A DNA stretch of 7,089 nt from Alphaproteobacteria bacterium. GTDB taxonomy: Bacteria; Pseudomonadota; Alphaproteobacteria; JAEULC01. The position numbers and the translations under genes are program-made. This document shows, one piece after another, positions 4,842 through 7,089 of this stretch. The stretch is taken from contig JADZDN010000380.1 in assembly GCA_020851015.1 (NCBI GenBank), positions 1 through 7,089 on the forward strand, written 5' to 3'. Position 1 is the stretch's first letter, and every line of letters begins with the position of its first letter. Under the pieces are notes generated by a model. It saw only the letters and a list, made by a program, of their open reading frames with translations, was not told where the DNA came from and made no database searches.

Positions 4842-5288
4842 ATGTCCGCATTCGAGGCGCTGTCCTTCGCCACGACGCCCGGCGTGCGCGACGCCTGCCT
4901 GTGCCTGCACGTGCAGCGCGCGGCCCGCGCGGTGGCGCGGCGGTTCGACGAGGCGTTGCGGCCGGCCGGGCTGACCAACCAGCAGTTCTCGCTGCTGATG
5001 GCGCTGAACCGGCCCGTCCCCGCAACCATGCGCGGCGTCGCGACGTTGTTGGCGATGGACCGCACGACCCTGACCGCCAACCTGAAGCCGCTGGAGCGGC
5101 GCGGGCTGGTCAAGGTCGCGGTCGATCCCGCGGATCGGCGCGGGCGCCTGCTGGCGCTTACCGCCGCCGGGCGGGCGGCGCTGGCCAAGGCGCTGCCGCA
5201 CTGGCGCCAGGCCCAGGCGGCGGCCGAGCGGACGATCGCCGGGATCAGCCCGGAGCAGATGCGGATCGAGCTGCGCGCGCTTTCGTGA
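4842..5288 (+). CDS. MarR-family transcriptional regulator
   Basis: This 148-residue protein is a typical MarR winged-helix dimer. The N-terminal helix is about residues 15-40, then GLTNQQFSLLMALN, then the HTH with RGVATLLAMDRTTLTANLKPLERRGLV (64-90; recognition helix near 76-88). The wing is DPADRRGRLLALT, and a C-terminal dimerisation helix follows. C19 and C21 sit in the N-terminal helix, and C21 aligns without gaps to the redox Cys of OhrR as I recall it. The nearby Tyr partners are not conserved (Q25, F35), so redox sensing is only a possibility. No Shine-Dalgarno precedes the ATG, and the next Met is residue 53, inside the fold, so this start is forced. It probably represses itself, and perhaps the divergent GST-remnant/flavoprotein unit or the VOC gene 52 bases downstream. 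Confidence 0.9.
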   Translation: MSAFEALSFATTPGVRDACLCLHVQRAARAVARRFDEALRPAGLTNQQFSLLMALNRPVPATMRGVATLLAMDRTTLTANLKPLERRGLVKVAVDPADRRGRLLALTAAGRAALAKALPHWRQAQAAAERTIAGISPEQMRIELRALS

Positions 5289-5340
5289 ACGCAAGCGGCG
5301 CGCCGCAACCAGCCGACCAACCCCGGAGAGGAGACGAGCG

Positions 5341-5757
5341 ATGCACGTGCAATCCTACCTGTTCTTCGACGGCCGCTGCGAGGAGGCGATCCAGTTCTAC
5401 CAGAAGGCCGTCGGCGCCAAGGTCAAGATGGTGATGCGCTTCAAGGACAGCCCCGAGAAGCCGCGCGAGGGCTGCGCGCCGGCCGACCCCGACAAGGTGA
5501 TGCACGCGTGCCTCGGCATCGGCGACAGCGACGTGATGGCGTCGGACGGCATGGCCCAGGGCAAGCCGAACTTCCAGGGCTTCGCGCTGTCGCTCACCTG
5601 CGCCAGCGAGGCCGAGGCCGACCGGCGCTTCGCCGCGCTGAGCGAGGGGGGCCAGGTGCAGCAGCCGCTCGTCAAGACCTTCTTCTCGCCGCGCTTCGGC
5701 ATGCTGACCGACCGGTTCGGCGTGATGTGGATGGTCATCGTCATGCCGAAGTCCTGA
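5341..5757 (+). CDS. VOC/PhnB-like glyoxalase-fold protein
   Basis: This 138-residue protein belongs to the PhnB-like (3-demethylubiquinone methyltransferase-like) branch of the vicinal-oxygen-chelate superfamily. It has the usual two halves. The first is VQSYLFFDGRCEEAIQFYQKAVGA (residues 3-26). The second runs from VMHACLGIGDSDVMASDGM through GFALSLTCASEAEADRRFAAL to the hallmark FFSPRFGMLTDRFGVMWMVIV (114-134). The length is that of the whole family domain, and both ends look complete. A strong ribosome-binding site, GGAGAGGAG, lies seven bases before the ATG. The substrate is unknown for this branch; the UbiG-related name is historical. The gene follows the MarR regulator and precedes the SRPBCC remnant by 13 bases, so all three probably formed one operon. 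Confidence 0.9.
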   Translation: MHVQSYLFFDGRCEEAIQFYQKAVGAKVKMVMRFKDSPEKPREGCAPADPDKVMHACLGIGDSDVMASDGMAQGKPNFQGFALSLTCASEAEADRRFAALSEGGQVQQPLVKTFFSPRFGMLTDRFGVMWMVIVMPKS

Positions 5758-5770
5758 CCGGAGGCCGCGG

Positions 5771-5987
5771 ATGCTCAAGAAGACGATTTCTTCAAGCCGT
5801 TCGAGGCCCACGACATCGCCGGCTTCGAGCTGCGGCCCAGGGACGACGCGACGGACGTCACCTGGTTGATCCACGGGTCGATGCCGTTTTTGTCGAAGGT
5901 GATGTGCGTCTTCTTCGACATGGACAGGATGATCGGCCGCGAGTTCGAGACCGGCTTGCGAACCTGAAGGCGGTGACCGAACGTTAG
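5771..5987 (+). pseudogene. SRPBCC/polyketide-cyclase-like gene, deleted and frameshifted
   Basis: GGAGG six bases upstream supports an ATG at 5771 that begins MLKK, the usual start of one group of SRPBCC proteins. The next 40 or so bases fall directly into the family's C-terminal half, but in a different frame. From 5788 it reads FFKPFEAHDIAGFELRP and then DVTWLIHGSMPFLSKVM, followed by DMDRMIGREFETGL, which fits the typical HG-PF-SKVM and MIG-EFE-GL motifs. That frame stops at TGA 5965-5967. One base shifted, from 5961, the expected end NLKAVTER with TAG at 5985-5987 follows, so a base has been lost near 5958. About 90-100 residues between MLKK and FFKPF are missing. It is a decayed gene. 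No intact product is possible. Confidence 0.8.
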
Positions 5988-6049
5988 GCACACGCAGAAG
6001 CAAACGGCCGGCGCCATACAAGCCGGCGACCACGGAAGGGATGAGCGAC

Positions 6050-7089
6050 ATGGCTGTACGCAAGAGGACCGCCCGCGCGAAGGCGAAGCCGGGCGGCGGC
6101 AAACGCAAGCCGGCCGCCCGCGCGGCACGCGGCGCGGTGCTGATGGTGGCCACGCGCAAGGGCGCCTGGCTCTATCACGGCGATGCCGGCCGCCGGAGCT
6201 GGCGGGTCGACGGGCCGCATTTCCTCGGCCACATCGTCAACCACCTGGTGCTGGACCCGCGCGACGGGCGCACCATGTTGGCCGCGGCCAAGACCGGGCA
6301 TATCGGCCCGACCATCTTCCGCTCGACCGACCGCGGCCGCACCTGGAAGGAAGCCAAACGTCCGCCCGCCTTCGCCAAGGCCGCCAACGGCGCAGCGCCG
6401 AACGGCGCGGGCGGCCGCGCGGTCGACCACACGTTCTGGCTGACGCCCTGCCACGCCAACGAGCCGGACGCTTGGTATGCCGGCACCTCACCGCAGGGCA
6501 TCTTCCGCAGCGAGGACGGCGGCGACACCGGGGCGCCCTTCTCCAGCGTCAACGACGATCCCAAGTACCGCGCGTGGATGGGCACGGTGCAGGACGGCAC
6601 GCCGGACGGCCCCAAGCTGCATTCGCTGATCGTCGACCCGCGCGATCCCGCGCATCTCTACATGGGCATGTCGGGCGGCGGCGTGCACGAGACGGCCGAC
6701 GGCGGCGAGACCTGGACGCCGCTGCTCGACGGGCTGGAGGTGGTGGAGGGCTTCGACGTCGCGACGCCCACCTTCCACGATCCGCACTGCGTGCGCATGT
6801 GCCCGGCCGATCCCGACCGGCTCTACCAGCAGAACCATTGCGGCATCTACCGCCTGGACCGCCCGTCGCGCAGCTGGGTCCGCATCGGCAGGTCGATGCC
6901 GAAGAAGGTGGGCGATATCGGCCTGCCGATGGTGGTGCATCCGCGCGACCCCGACACCGCCTGGGTGTTCCCGATGGACGGCACCACCGTGTGGCCGCGC
7001 ACCTGCCCCGGCGGCATCGCCGGCGCCTTCGTCACGCGCAACGGCGGCCGGACCTGGCGGCGCCAGGCCAGCGGCATGCCCGACCGCCA
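6050..7089 (+). CDS. BNR/Asp-box repeat (sialidase-like beta-propeller) protein, partial
   Basis: The frame is open to the window end (346 complete codons), so the C-terminus is missing. It carries four Asp-box motifs (S/T-x-D-x-G-x-T-W): STDRGRTW (92-99), SEDGGDTG (154-161, Trp replaced by Gly), TADGGETW (215-222) and TRNGGRTW (329-336, Asp replaced by Asn). Conserved stretches such as LYQQNHCGIYRLDRP and VGDIGLPMVVHPRDPDTAWVFPMDG match proteins annotated as exo-alpha-sialidase or BNR glycosyl hydrolase, but sialidase activity is unproven for them. The first 30 residues are rich in Lys, Arg and Ala with no signal peptide, which suggests a cytosolic protein. I prefer the ATG at 6050: the Shine-Dalgarno GGAAGGG ends nine bases before it, but directly abuts the in-frame ATG at 6041. 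Confidence 0.85.
   Translation, partial: MAVRKRTARAKAKPGGGKRKPAARAARGAVLMVATRKGAWLYHGDAGRRSWRVDGPHFLGHIVNHLVLDPRDGRTMLAAAKTGHIGPTIFRSTDRGRTWKEAKRPPAFAKAANGAAPNGAGGRAVDHTFWLTPCHANEPDAWYAGTSPQGIFRSEDGGDTGAPFSSVNDDPKYRAWMGTVQDGTPDGPKLHSLIVDPRDPAHLYMGMSGGGVHETADGGETWTPLLDGLEVVEGFDVATPTFHDPHCVRMCPADPDRLYQQNHCGIYRLDRPSRSWVRIGRSMPKKVGDIGLPMVVHPRDPDTAWVFPMDGTTVWPRTCPGGIAGAFVTRNGGRTWRRQASGMPDR

Noticed and set aside
5955..5967. Programmed frameshift in the SRPBCC gene
   Set aside because: There is no slippery heptamer at the shift, and the same gene also has a large internal deletion, so plain decay explains it better.

Overview
The window is very GC-rich with compact bacterial gene spacing and typical proteobacterial families (VapBC, a RelE-like toxin with an HTH antitoxin, an HI0933/BaiN-type flavoprotein, MarR, a PhnB-like VOC protein, an SRPBCC remnant and an Asp-box protein). 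I read it as a chromosomal piece of a high-GC proteobacterium, perhaps alpha- or betaproteobacterial. Nothing here fixes the genus. TGA is a normal stop codon in several intact genes.

Layout. 1-630 has no convincing gene and is dominated by repeats. About 20-391 forms a large imperfect palindrome of nested inverted repeats, and its right part recurs at 1369-1665. A separate hairpin lies at 560-611. From 631 to 2334 two toxin-antitoxin modules sit on the minus strand: vapBC (1271 to 631), with an operator-like palindrome upstream, then an HTH antitoxin (1985 to 1671) preceded by its RelE/HigB-like toxin (2334 to 2011). The second repeat copy lies exactly between the two modules. The toxin reading frame is interrupted by TGA at a position where I expect Trp, while the antitoxin and a palindromic operator/promoter look intact. 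A divergent promoter drives an HNH endonuclease with two homing-endonuclease-associated repeats (2452-3378). It converges on a flavoprotein gene (4610 to 3387), with 8 bases between the stops.

The flavoprotein start is overlapped by a truncated glutathione S-transferase reading frame that still has its start and ribosome-binding site. Divergently, a MarR regulator (4842-5288) has a near-consensus promoter with a palindrome in its spacer, and the predicted transcript begins at or next to the ATG. It is followed by a VOC/PhnB-like gene (5341-5757) and a wrecked SRPBCC gene (5771-5987) that keeps its start and C-terminal half but has an internal deletion and a frameshift. A BNR/Asp-box gene begins at 6050 and runs off the window end.

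The main theme is an accessory region with repeats, two toxin-antitoxin modules, one probably disarmed, and three decayed genes embedded among intact ones. I see no clear case for a wholly new multi-gene system. The strongest unusual signals are the giant palindrome with G-quadruplex-type arms, the nonsense-interrupted toxin beside an intact antitoxin, and the predicted leaderless starts.
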